A stretch of DNA of 49,206 bases. Origin: Gordonia oryzae (GTDB lineage: Bacteria; Actinomycetota; Actinomycetes; Mycobacteriales; Mycobacteriaceae). The notes beneath the pieces are model-generated. The model was not told where the DNA came from. It saw nothing but the letters and a program-made list of their open reading frames with translations, and made no database searches. The stretch lies in NCBI RefSeq assembly GCF_003797185.1, contig NZ_RKMH01000021.1, positions 1 through 49,206 on the forward strand, given 5' to 3'. The translations under genes and the position numbers were made by a program. This document shows positions 18,927 to 26,907 of the stretch, one piece after another. Each line of letters opens with the position of its first letter. Position 1 is the stretch's first letter.

Positions 18927-19613
18927 ATGTCTTTCGCGGTCATCACGTCATCGCAGGCGTCGGCGTCGGCCCTTTCTCGCCGCGCGATCCGGGACACGGT
19001 GGCGCAGCGGATCGCCGACCCCGCCGTCACCCGGCTGATCGTGGAACCCGCAGCGGGGTCCACGAGTGCCGATAAGGGGTCGCAGACCCACCCCGACGCC
19101 CACCTCGCGCAGGTCATCGCCGCTTTGATGCTCTCCGAACGCCTCGACGTCGAGGTCGCCTACGTGGCCGATCGGCCCACCGCCGCAACCAGCGCGTACG
19201 GGTTGCCGCACGGGTCGGCGGCCCGCGATCTCGCCGAACACGGCGACGCCGTGTCATTGCCACTGATCCGCGACGACGCGGCGACCGTGCTGGTGGGCGT
19301 GGCCCGACACCTCGGTGCCGAGGGGGCGCAATTGCACGGCGAAAGCTATGTCGACAGCGTCCGGCTGTTCACCGGCGAGGTCCGCGGCATACGGATCGAG
19401 CCCACCCCGCACGAGCCGGGTCTGCGGGCGCGCCTGGAAACCAATGCGCTGGGCCGCTGGACGCGGCGAGGCCGATGGCACGACGGTCGGGCGATCCAGA
19501 CCGGGGGCACCAACATCGTCGTCGAGCGGGAGGCCGTGCTCACCGATCGGGTGGTCAAACGGTCCACCTATTACCGTCATCACGTGGATCTCAAACTGGT
19601 GTGCCCCCGATGA
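18927..19613 (+). CDS. Conserved hypothetical protein (Rv0358-like)
   Basis: The product has 228 residues from the ATG at 18927. It is soluble, with no signal peptide or membrane segment, and alternates Ala-rich helices with strands. Visible segments include SRRAIRDTVAQRIADPAVTR, AHLAQVIAALMLSERLDVEV and a C-terminal THYRHH-like stretch (STYYRHHVDLKLVCP). By place and size it corresponds to Rv0358, next to purA. The function is unknown. Its stop overlaps the start of the membrane protease gene (ATGA), so the two proteins are made together. Confidence 0.8.
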   Translation: MSFAVITSSQASASALSRRAIRDTVAQRIADPAVTRLIVEPAAGSTSADKGSQTHPDAHLAQVIAALMLSERLDVEVAYVADRPTAATSAYGLPHGSAARDLAEHGDAVSLPLIRDDAATVLVGVARHLGAEGAQLHGESYVDSVRLFTGEVRGIRIEPTPHEPGLRARLETNALGRWTRRGRWHDGRAIQTGGTNIVVEREAVLTDRVVKRSTYYRHHVDLKLVCPR

Positions 19614-20455
19614 CCGGCCCCGCCTTCGGCAGACGCCGCAACCCGACGATGGCCGAGATGGCCCGCGCGATCCAGCCGGGCGCCGTGTTCTTCGCCCTGA
19701 TCGCGGTGGCGGTGCTCGGCGGCTGGCTCGCGGCGACCGCCGGCTCCGATCGCTCGTCGGGCCAGGCGACCCTCGGCGTGATCCTGCTCGTGCTCGCGGG
19801 CTGGGTGATCTCGTTGTGTCTGCACGAGTTCGGTCACGCGGTGACCGCTTACCGATTCGGTGACCGCGACGCCGAGTTGCGCGGATATCTGACGCTGAAT
19901 CCGTTGCGCTACACCCATCCTGGCCTGTCGCTGGGGTTGCCGTTGCTCATCATCCTGTTGGGCGGCATCGGTTTTCCCGGCGGCGCGGTATACCTCAACG
20001 AGCGTGGCTTCACCAAGGCGCAGCGCACCATCGTGTCGCTGGCCGGTCCGGCGTGCAACATTCTGCTCGCCGTCGTGCTGCTCCTGGTGATCCGTGGCTT
20101 CGGCCCGTTCGTCGACAGCCCTATCGGCCTGTTCGTCACCAACTCCGAGCGCATCAATCTGTGGGACGGACTGGCGATGCTGGCGTTCCTGCAGATCACC
20201 GCCGCCGTGCTGAACCTGATCCCGATGCCCGGCTTCGACGGCTACAACGCGATCGAGCCCTATCTCTCGCCTCAGACCCGGCGTAGCGCTGCCGCCGTCG
20301 CGCCGTACGGCTTCCTGATCATCTTCGCCCTGCTATTCATCCCGCAGCTCAACAAGGCGTTCTTCGACCTGATCTTCTGGCTTTTCGAATTGTCCGGCGT
20401 CCCATCCGGCCTGGCGGGGTGGGGGTGGGACACCTTTGTGTTCTGGCGGCATTAG
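19610..20455 (+). CDS. M50 (site-2-type) metalloprotease family membrane protein
   Basis: The product has 281 residues and about six membrane helices. The zinc-binding motif HEFGH lies in LCLHEFGHAVTAYRFGD. The third ligand region is NLIPMPGFDGYNAIEPYLS, a variant of the usual NPxPxxDG. FPGGAVYLNERGFTKAQR and SLAGPACNILLAVVL are typical of this short, PDZ-less subfamily (Rv0359-like). Such proteins cut inside the membrane, but this subfamily's substrates are unknown. It is coupled to the upstream Rv0358-like gene by an ATGA overlap. About 270 bases without a gene follow. Confidence 0.9.
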   Translation: MTGPAFGRRRNPTMAEMARAIQPGAVFFALIAVAVLGGWLAATAGSDRSSGQATLGVILLVLAGWVISLCLHEFGHAVTAYRFGDRDAELRGYLTLNPLRYTHPGLSLGLPLLIILLGGIGFPGGAVYLNERGFTKAQRTIVSLAGPACNILLAVVLLLVIRGFGPFVDSPIGLFVTNSERINLWDGLAMLAFLQITAAVLNLIPMPGFDGYNAIEPYLSPQTRRSAAAVAPYGFLIIFALLFIPQLNKAFFDLIFWLFELSGVPSGLAGWGWDTFVFWRH

Positions 20456-20725
20456 TCAGGGCAGCGTTGCGACTCCGAGTCCACGCCGGTCAGCTCACCC
20501 ATTCCCAGAAGCCGCCTCTCGCCCGGACCCAGTTGCAGGTGTTGACCCCGTGGCGATGCGGCTGCCCTGACCGCGCGCTGAGTCTCCCCGGAAGTGCGGC
20601 CCACCCCGAGGCAATCGAGTTCTAGGACCTCCTCACACCGGAACGCACAGTTCACTGATGGCCTGGCCCAATAGTTGTGGATTTGCCAGTAGTGGTCGAT
20701 TCGGCAGCCCGCGGCGACGCCGCTC

Positions 20726-21667
20726 TCACCAGTGAAGATCTTCGGAGCATCGGTGCTGGTCGTCGACAGGGTCGATCTGGACGGTGGCGTGACCGAGCCC
20801 ATGTCGTGAGAGCACGGCACGCGCAGCGGGGAGCACATCGGCATTGGGTCGGTCACTGCCGAGATGCACCGTCGCGACGTCCATCCCAGTGGTCAACGAC
20901 CAGACATGTAGATCGTGCACATCGGTGACCGACGGGATCTCCGACAGCTCACGACGCACCTGGTCGACGTCAACATGCGTGGGCGCCTGCTGATTGAGGA
21001 TGCGGAGGGCGTCGATAGCCAGCCGCAGCGCACGCGGGACGACCCACAGCGCAATGCCGACAGCCACGATGATGTCGGCGTAACCCCATCCGGCGGTCAG
21101 CGCCACGATGCCGGCGACGAGTACCCCCACACTGCCGACCGCGTCGGCCAGAACTTCGAGATAGGCGCCGCGCACTGCGATGGACTCCTGCGAATCGGCC
21201 CGCAATAAGCACATCACCAACACGTTCACACCAACACCGACCAACGCCACGATGATCAGGGTGAGACCGGGGACCTGGGGGTCTGACCCGATACGCTCGA
21301 TCGCCTCGTACAGGACGAAACCCGCGACGCCGACCAACAGGACGGCATTGGCGACCGCGGTGAGCACCTCGGCGCGGTGCCAGCCGAACGTCCGGATGTC
21401 GGTGGCCTCACCGTGCCGGGCGAGCAGTAACGCGACGAGGCCCATGACCAGGGCAACGACGTCGGTGAGCATGTGTCCGGCATCGGCGATCAGCGCCAGG
21501 GAGTTGACTGTGAGGCCGACCAGGAGTTCGACGACGAAGTACGACCCGATCAGCCCGACGGCCACCGCCATCGGCCAGATGCGACGTTGCGACGCATTCG
21601 TCACGTCCACATGCGAATGGCTGTGGGAATGCGACAGCGCGGCGGAGTGTGAATGTGAGAGCCCCAT
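20726..21667 (-). CDS. Cation diffusion facilitator (CDF) metal exporter
   Basis: The product has 313 residues from the ATG at 21667. A His-rich N-terminus (HSHSAALSHSHSHSH) precedes six membrane helices and a C-terminal cytoplasmic domain containing DVHDLHVWSLTTGM. The helix-2 metal site ADAGHMLTD (HxxxD) is intact. The helix-5 site reads YLEVLADAVGS, with Glu where many zinc exporters have His. CDF proteins expel Zn2+, Co2+ or other divalent metals in exchange for protons. An ArsR/SmtB-like palindrome lies just upstream. An upstream in-frame start would place codons across that operator, so 21667 is preferred. Confidence 0.92.
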   Translation of the reverse strand: MGLSHSHSAALSHSHSHSHVDVTNASQRRIWPMAVAVGLIGSYFVVELLVGLTVNSLALIADAGHMLTDVVALVMGLVALLLARHGEATDIRTFGWHRAEVLTAVANAVLLVGVAGFVLYEAIERIGSDPQVPGLTLIIVALVGVGVNVLVMCLLRADSQESIAVRGAYLEVLADAVGSVGVLVAGIVALTAGWGYADIIVAVGIALWVVPRALRLAIDALRILNQQAPTHVDVDQVRRELSEIPSVTDVHDLHVWSLTTGMDVATVHLGSDRPNADVLPAARAVLSRHGLGHATVQIDPVDDQHRCSEDLHW

Positions 21668-21677
21668 AGCCCCGTCA

Positions 21678-21702
21678 ATATATGCACGAGTGCGCATATA
21701 TA
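21678..21702. promoter_or_regulatory. ArsR/SmtB-like palindrome upstream of the CDF gene
   Basis: The imperfect palindrome TATATGC-N8-GCATATA (21679-21700), extended by A/T bases on both sides, lies 11 bases before the CDF start. AT-rich palindromes of this shape are bound by metal-sensing ArsR/SmtB repressors such as NmtR or KmtR, which leave the DNA when metal is bound. No regulator gene lies next to it, so the repressor must be encoded elsewhere. Confidence 0.6.
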
Positions 21703-22133
21703 GCAAGACTCAGGTATGCCTCACCCCGTCCGCCTACGCCATCCACGCAGATCGCGCGCCTATGTCCGTCGAATCGGCGCCACACCTCGTCGACCGGGCG
21801 CCGGTGTTCACCATTCGAGCACAGGCACCCAAAATCGAGAGCACCGCTCTTGAAACTGTGGTTCTCCTTATTCGGACACCGTCACGCCACTGCCGCTCCG
21901 CGGCACGGACTACCCCTGGGATGCCCAGGCGCGGGCCCGATCGGCGGGATCGGCCACCAGATCGCTCTCGTCACGACTGCGGGTCGAGCGGATCGAGTAT
22001 CTCTGCGACGCTCATCTCCGCGACGTCATCGCGGTCCACCATCGAGCCTCCCGGCCTTCTCGTCCTTGCTGTCGGCACGGGGTTGCACGACTGATCCCGT
22101 GTATCAGCCGCGTCAGCATTACTTCTCGCTCAC
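21703..22133. other. Gap with coding-like but unassigned sequence
   Basis: No complete gene is seen in 430 bases. A plus-strand frame around 21890-22060 has high third-position GC and reads like protein (LPLRGTDYPWDAQARARSAG, then RVERIEYLCDAHLRDVIAV). Another frame starting with the ATG at 21761 (MSVESAPHLVDRAPVFTIRA) leads into it only with a frameshift. This may be a decayed gene. I cannot name the family. Confidence 0.3.
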
Positions 22134-23237
22134 TCAGCGCAGGGTCGCCACCGCCGAGGACCGCCGCAATCCGGCGACCATCAACAGATCGACGAGTAAC
22201 GACCGGATCTCGGCGAGCAGGGCGGTCTCCGACATCCCGCGTTCGGCGACGAGTTCGGCTCGCGCCTTGCGGGCGATCGTGCGCAGGACACGTGCGGCGT
22301 CGGCCGGATCCGGCGAGTGCCCCGGGTCGGCGAGCATCATCTGGCGCAGAATCTCGAAAGCGCCCCCGAGATCGCCGATGATCTCGATGAGTTCAGGACG
22401 GACTTCCTCACCACGCTGGGTAATGCCCAGGGCGCGTCGCGCGATGATCCGAAAGTTGCGAACCCCGTTGTCGATCGGGTCCGCGGTCGCCGAAATCCGT
22501 TGCAGGCGAAGCCGCGACCCCCAGTACAGCGGGGACAACGTGCTGATCTCGCGTCCGCCGCTCATGTCCTGTCGCATCGTGGTGATCGCCCCCTGGGTTC
22601 CTCGCGCCTTCTCCAGCGAGGCGAACACCATGGATTCGTCACCGGCACGCATACCCTCGGCCAGTTGCCGCGCGGCATCGCGGACCGTCGCGAGGACGGT
22701 GGCCGCGTCCCGGCGGGCGCGAGCAGCGGGATTCGCGGGCAGCAACGCACCAACCAGGATTCCGATCACACCGCCGGTCAGTGCGTCGATCGCGCGATGG
22801 AAACCGCCGATTCCACCCGGCGGTAGTAGCGTCGCCACGAGCACCGCAGAGGACGCCGCCTGCATCGGGACGAGCGGGCCATCATCGAGGAAGACCGCCA
22901 CCGCCATCGCCAGTGCCACCACCACGACGATCTGCCAAACGCCACTGCCGATTTCTACGATCAACAGATCTCCGACGAGGATGCCGATGGTGACGCCGGC
23001 GACGAGTTCGGCCGATCGGCGCCATCGGCGGCCGAGCGAGAGGCCGAGGGAGATGACCGCAGCGATCGGGGCGAAGAACGGCTGCTGGTGACCCAGCACC
23101 TCCAGCGCGAACCACCATGAGAGGCCGGCGGCGATCGAGCACTGCGCAATCGGGACCGCCGACAGCCAGAGTCTGCGGATGCGCACCCGCAACAATCGCG
23201 GCAACGCCTCGTAGCGGCGGCGAGCCCAAGTGGTCAT
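22134..23237 (-). CDS. FUSC-family membrane protein
   Basis: The product has 367 residues from the ATG at 23237; a GTG three codons upstream is an alternative. The N-terminal half carries about six membrane helices with the FUSC pattern (AAGLSWWFALEVLGHQQPFF, FAPIAAVISLGLSLGRRWRR, VGVTIGILVGDLL-like segment). The C-terminal half is a long cytoplasmic helical region (ARRDAATVLATVRDAARQLA onwards). Relatives are called aromatic acid exporters, but substrates are mostly unproven. It follows the DUF3151 gene by 33 bases on the same strand and is probably in its operon. Confidence 0.85.
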   Translation of the reverse strand: MTTWARRRYEALPRLLRVRIRRLWLSAVPIAQCSIAAGLSWWFALEVLGHQQPFFAPIAAVISLGLSLGRRWRRSAELVAGVTIGILVGDLLIVEIGSGVWQIVVVVALAMAVAVFLDDGPLVPMQAASSAVLVATLLPPGGIGGFHRAIDALTGGVIGILVGALLPANPAARARRDAATVLATVRDAARQLAEGMRAGDESMVFASLEKARGTQGAITTMRQDMSGGREISTLSPLYWGSRLRLQRISATADPIDNGVRNFRIIARRALGITQRGEEVRPELIEIIGDLGGAFEILRQMMLADPGHSPDPADAARVLRTIARKARAELVAERGMSETALLAEIRSLLVDLLMVAGLRRSSAVATLR

Positions 23238-23270
23238 CGGCGTCACGAAATCGGGCCTGAGGAGCCCGAG

Positions 23271-23702
23271 TTAGTTCACACCGAGCTGCCCGGCGGCGTT
23301 CGGGTCACTGTCGTTGAGCAGATCGAGGCACCGCAGGTACTCATCCTCCTCACCGATCGCCCGGGCGGCACGTGCCAGCGCACCGACACACCGTAGGAAG
23401 CCCTGGTTGGGCTCGTGACTCCACGGCACCGGGCCGAATCCCTTCCAGCCGTGCCGACGCAGCTGATCGAGGCCGCGGTGATATCCAGTGCGGGCGTAGG
23501 CGTAGGCCTCGATCACCGTGCGGGTGTCCGGGGAGCCGCTCAACGCACGTTCGGCCAGGTACGCCCAGGCGATCGACGCTGTCGGGTGTGCTGCGGCCAC
23601 CTCGGCCGGCTCGGCGCCGTTGAGCAGCGACGATTCGGCGTCGTCGTCGCCGGTGAGCAGAACGGGTTGCGGACCCAGGAGGTCTCCGAAGGAAGTCACC
23701 AC
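23271..23702 (-). CDS. DUF3151 family protein (Rv0360c-like)
   Basis: The product has about 143 residues from a GTG at 23702; the adjacent GTG at 23699 is equally possible. The sequence VTSFGDLLGPQPVLLTGDDD and the motif GYHRGLDQLRRHGWKGFGPV followed by PWSHEPNQGFLRCVGAL are characteristic of DUF3151. The protein is helical and TPR-like in its look, with no signal peptide. The function is unknown. The same gene sits at this place in M. tuberculosis (Rv0360c), between the M50 protease and the Rv0361-like membrane protein. Confidence 0.85.
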   Translation of the reverse strand: MVTSFGDLLGPQPVLLTGDDDAESSLLNGAEPAEVAAAHPTASIAWAYLAERALSGSPDTRTVIEAYAYARTGYHRGLDQLRRHGWKGFGPVPWSHEPNQGFLRCVGALARAARAIGEEDEYLRCLDLLNDSDPNAAGQLGVN

Positions 23703-23950
23703 ACCATTCAAGCATCGCGCCGCACGCGACCACGACACGTCGCGCGAGGCCGACCCCGAGACGGGTACGTCGGATTCATCCGTTCGATCGGATGACCAAG
23801 TCTCCCCAGGTGATGAGGTGCGCGACCGTTCGCTAGTGTGAATGACGCACTTCGTGGCGTGACGTGGTGTGATGTCGTTCTTCGGTGATGGACGGATTTC
23901 TCGTGGGCAAACTTCGAGCGTGGTGTTCGAGGAAGGTTGGGTGATGACCG

Positions 23951-26026
23951 ATGGCGCAGTCTGACGACCGGAAGTCAGCCGTCACCAGGGCTTTCTCGAA
24001 ACTGCGCAAGATGCGGGAATCACGGGGGTCCGACGCTGCCGACGGCGGCCGTCCCACCCGGCCCTCGGCTTTCGGGTCCCAACCGACATCGAATGCGACG
24101 GCCCGACCACAGTCCGGGCCCACCGGAGCACCCGGTGGATCGCGCCAGGGAGGACCGACCGGTGGGCGTGCGGTATCCCCCGGCACACCTCCCACCGGTC
24201 CGGATGCCCAGACAAGGCCGCTCCGTACGCAGCCACCCGCCGAGCCCGCTCGCAACGCCGCACCGTCCGCGCGAGGTGCAGCATCCCAACGACCGGATGA
24301 CCAGAGCAGCGGCGACGGTACTACAGACACCACCTCGCCGGATTCGGCCGACACCACGGATATAGGAGACAAGGTGACCGAACACCCGAGGCCGCGCGGA
24401 GGACGTGGCATCGACTCGGCGACCAAGGTCATCAGCCGATCTGATCTTCCCGACGCTGCCGACCTCGATGACCTCGAGGACGTCGATCCCTACGGCGGTG
24501 CGCGGGTGGAGACCTCTACGACCTCCGACTCGGAAGACGCGGCCGAACAAAGCGCGGCACGCGCGGAGAACACCACCGATTCGGCGGCGCCGGCAGAGGC
24601 GACCGCAGAGCAGACCGACGGCAGTCGACCCGACAAGGACTCCGACACTGCGTCAGCACCCGTCGAGTCAGCCGTCGGAGCATCCTTGGCAGAGGACGCG
24701 AAGAAGGTCGACTCCGGGGAAACCGACGAGACTCCCGCTGACGAGAACAGCTCGGACAACACCGACTCCGACCAGACCGACTCCGACCAGACCGACTCCG
24801 ACGGCATCCGCAAGGCCGCGGCCACCGTCGCCACGGCAGGTGCCGCTGCCGCCGGTACCGCCGCAGCGGTCGCGGCAACGTCCTCGGACAAAGACGACGC
24901 CGACACCGCCGACACCGATACGGTCGCCGACACGACCGCGACCGACCAGACCGGTTCCGACTCGGCGCATGAGCCGGCGACGGATGCCGCGGACACCGAA
25001 GAACCAGCCGCCGAGCAGGGCGCAGCCGAACCCGTCGCGACGGACTCCGACGGGCAGGTGAGCGAGGCCGCCCAGACCCCCGACGCCCAGACCCCCGACG
25101 CCCAGACCCCCGACGCCGTCGAGCCTGCCGCCGTGGAGCCTGCCTCCGGCGAGATTGCGGAATCGGATGAGGAGGCCGGGGCCGACTCCGACCAGACCGA
25201 GGAGCACGTCGCCGAGGCCGGTGCGGACGAGTCGCTCATCGACGAGGATGACTCCGACAAAGTCGACGCTGAAGAAGCCGAGACCGCCGAGGCAGACGAC
25301 GAGTGGGATGAGACTCCCGCCGACGCCGAGTCCGGCGAGACCGAGACCGCCAAGCTGCCGGCCGCACCGGACCCTGCCAGCGAGACCCCTGCCAGCGAGA
25401 CTGGGGCCGATCAGGTCCCGGCGGACGACTCGAGGACCCAGATCCTCTCCAAGCCCGCCGCCGCAGCGACCGAGGCAGGTGCCCTCGCCGCGGGCGCAGA
25501 CACCACGACCGGAACCGCTGCCGCCCAGGGCTGGTCGACCACGGCCCACCAGCCGCAGGTCATCCCCGGTGATCAGGAGAAGCCGGCGAAGTCCGACGGC
25601 GGCCGCCGTCGCACGGGCATCCTGATTTCGGCGGTCGCCGCAGTCGTCGTCGTTGCCGCGATCGTCATCGGTGTCTTCGCGTACTTCCAGCTGCGCCCGC
25701 AAGCGCCCGAGGACGCAGCCGCCGACGCCGCGAAGACCTATGGAAACGCGGTGTACAACGGCGACTTGCAGACATTGCGTGACATCACTTGCGGCAACAA
25801 GCTCGCCTACTACCAGAGCATGCAGGACGGCGACTGGACCAGGCTCTACCAGTCGCAGAAAGCCCGCAACGAGCTGGTCAAGGTGGAGAGCATCAACGCC
25901 GTCCGCGTCGACGGCAACACTGCGCTGGTCGAGGTGACGGCCGTCAACACAGGTACGCCCAACCAGCCGCAACGCGTCGCGATCAACCTGCAGAAGCAGG
26001 GCGACAACTGGAAGGTCTGCGACTAG
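23951..26026 (+). CDS. Large acidic single-pass membrane protein with NTF2-like outer domain (Rv0361-like)
   Basis: The product has 691 residues. The first 45 are basic (SAVTRAFSKLRKMRESRG). Then about 500 residues are low-complexity Asp/Glu/Thr/Ala/Pro with short tandem repeats. One membrane helix lies near residues 557-580 (GILISAVAAVVVVAAIVIGV). The last 105 residues form an outer domain with a Cys pair (RDITCGNKLA and NWKVCD). The ending DNWKVCD mirrors DGNWKVCKP of the protein at 2139-2633. M. tuberculosis Rv0361 at this place is much shorter, about 275 residues from memory, so the acidic region is expanded here. The cytoplasmic part is probably disordered. The function is unknown. A Pro-rich membrane protein follows directly. 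Confidence 0.85.
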   Translation: MAQSDDRKSAVTRAFSKLRKMRESRGSDAADGGRPTRPSAFGSQPTSNATARPQSGPTGAPGGSRQGGPTGGRAVSPGTPPTGPDAQTRPLRTQPPAEPARNAAPSARGAASQRPDDQSSGDGTTDTTSPDSADTTDIGDKVTEHPRPRGGRGIDSATKVISRSDLPDAADLDDLEDVDPYGGARVETSTTSDSEDAAEQSAARAENTTDSAAPAEATAEQTDGSRPDKDSDTASAPVESAVGASLAEDAKKVDSGETDETPADENSSDNTDSDQTDSDQTDSDGIRKAAATVATAGAAAAGTAAAVAATSSDKDDADTADTDTVADTTATDQTGSDSAHEPATDAADTEEPAAEQGAAEPVATDSDGQVSEAAQTPDAQTPDAQTPDAVEPAAVEPASGEIAESDEEAGADSDQTEEHVAEAGADESLIDEDDSDKVDAEEAETAEADDEWDETPADAESGETETAKLPAAPDPASETPASETGADQVPADDSRTQILSKPAAAATEAGALAAGADTTTGTAAAQGWSTTAHQPQVIPGDQEKPAKSDGGRRRTGILISAVAAVVVVAAIVIGVFAYFQLRPQAPEDAAADAAKTYGNAVYNGDLQTLRDITCGNKLAYYQSMQDGDWTRLYQSQKARNELVKVESINAVRVDGNTALVEVTAVNTGTPNQPQRVAINLQKQGDNWKVCD
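24761..24802 (+). repeat. 15-base tandem repeat (TDSDQ), nearly three copies
   Basis: The unit ACCGACTCCGACCAG occurs at 24761 and 24776 and as a partial third copy at 24791-24802. It stays in frame and encodes TDSDQ repeats in the acidic region of the large membrane protein. Confidence 0.85.
25073..25117 (+). repeat. 15-base tandem repeat (QTPDA), three exact copies
   Basis: The unit CAGACCCCCGACGCC is repeated three times without a change, encoding QTPDA three times in frame in the same gene. Identical copies imply recent slippage or unequal exchange, so copy number may vary between strains. Confidence 0.9.
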
Positions 26027-26028
26027 CA

Positions 26029-26688
26029 GTGACCGACGAGCGCACCGCGGGTGACCCGCCGGCTGACCACGCCGGCGCCGACGCGGTGCCCACTCGACCA
26101 TTCGACGGTCAAGGTCGCCACCAACGTCCGGCGCCGCCTCCCGACCGCCCGCCGCTGCCGATGGGAGTGCGCCCGCCGGTCCCGAACGGCCGACCGCCCA
26201 TACCTGGCGCACATCACGCTGATCGACCTGAACCACAACAGAATTCGGGGTTTTCTGCTCCACCGGCAGCCGACTGGAGACCACCGCCGCCGCCGCCGGA
26301 GGCAGACAGCGTCTTCACCCGCGCCACCGAGCCCCTCGCCACTCCCGGGCCACCGGTGCCGGGTGAGCCGAACCCACGCAGGATGCAGGCCCCTCCGCCG
26401 CGGGTCCACGTGCCGCCGCAGCCACCTGCTGCGCACGCCGGCCCACTTCCCTACGCGCAGCCGCCGATACCCGACGCAACCCGGAGTGCGACATCGCGAC
26501 CCAGCTCGGCGCGGCCCGACTCCTCACGCGCCTCGTCGACACAGTCCACGTCAGCGCGTTCCTCGTCGGGCCACGACGCACAGAGTCGGGCCCACCGGCA
26601 CCGTCGCGCGGACCCGATGGTCATCGCTGCGGCGATCGTGATGGTCCTACTCGCGGTCGGTGTTCTCGTCGGAATCCTCACTCTTTGA
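26029..26688 (+). CDS. Proline-rich protein with C-terminal membrane anchor
   Basis: The product has 219 residues from a GTG at 26029 (VTDERTAGDPP), two bases after the stop of the large acidic gene and in a different frame. About 185 residues are rich in Pro, Arg, Ser and Ala (RPPLPMGVRPPVPNGRPPIP, later APPPRVHVPPQPPAA). A basic stretch (RAHRHRRAD) precedes a single terminal membrane helix, PMVIAAAIVMVLLAVGVLVG, and the protein ends four residues later. This makes it tail-anchored with a cytoplasmic disordered region. Being co-translated with the acidic protein suggests the two act together, with opposite charge as a possible basis for contact. The function is unknown. Confidence 0.75.
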   Translation: MTDERTAGDPPADHAGADAVPTRPFDGQGRHQRPAPPPDRPPLPMGVRPPVPNGRPPIPGAHHADRPEPQQNSGFSAPPAADWRPPPPPPEADSVFTRATEPLATPGPPVPGEPNPRRMQAPPPRVHVPPQPPAAHAGPLPYAQPPIPDATRSATSRPSSARPDSSRASSTQSTSARSSSGHDAQSRAHRHRRADPMVIAAAIVMVLLAVGVLVGILTL

Positions 26689-26835
26689 GGTCGCGTCCGA
26701 CCGTGCCGACAGCGCCCTCCTGAGCGCCGTCGGCAAGATGCCGGGAGCTCTCGACGAATTTCCGGACTTCGACGACGAACCAGCCAACGACGTCGGCGAA
26801 ATCCAGGGCACGGTCGGGTGGTACGAAAGCACAAC

Positions 26836-26864
26836 GGCGGCGCCCGGATTCACCGGACGCCGCC
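26836..26864 (-). terminator. Hairpin terminator of fba
   Basis: On the minus strand GGCGGCGTCCGG pairs with CCGGGCGCCGCC (one G-U pair) around a five-base loop, giving a 12-pair stem. It starts about 43 bases after the fba stop. On the plus strand the same place has a C-A mismatch, so the orientation fits fba. The 26689-26835 gap also contains short protein-like frames on both strands that I do not call. Confidence 0.8.
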
Positions 26865-26907
26865 GCCGACACCCCCGGGGATGCTCACCGGAGAGCGCTC
26901 AATTACT

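Noticed and set aside
20456..20725. Minus-strand frame in the gap between the M50 protease and the CDF gene
   Set aside because: It merges with the CDF antisense composition, has no start signal and no family resemblance.
21712..21731. Possible second IdeR box (TCAGGTATGCCTCACC region) upstream of the CDF gene
   Set aside because: Only about 11 of 19 positions match the consensus and no iron gene follows.
24668..26284. Minus-strand open frame of 538 codons, Gly/Val-rich
   Set aside because: It is the complement of the acidic repeat region; the plus-strand frame has the membrane helix and conserved outer domain.
26678..26872. Short minus-strand frame (FADVVGWFVVEVRKFVESSR) next to the fba terminator
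   Set aside because: The plus strand of the same stretch looks equally protein-like, there is no ribosome binding site, and it runs through the terminator hairpin.
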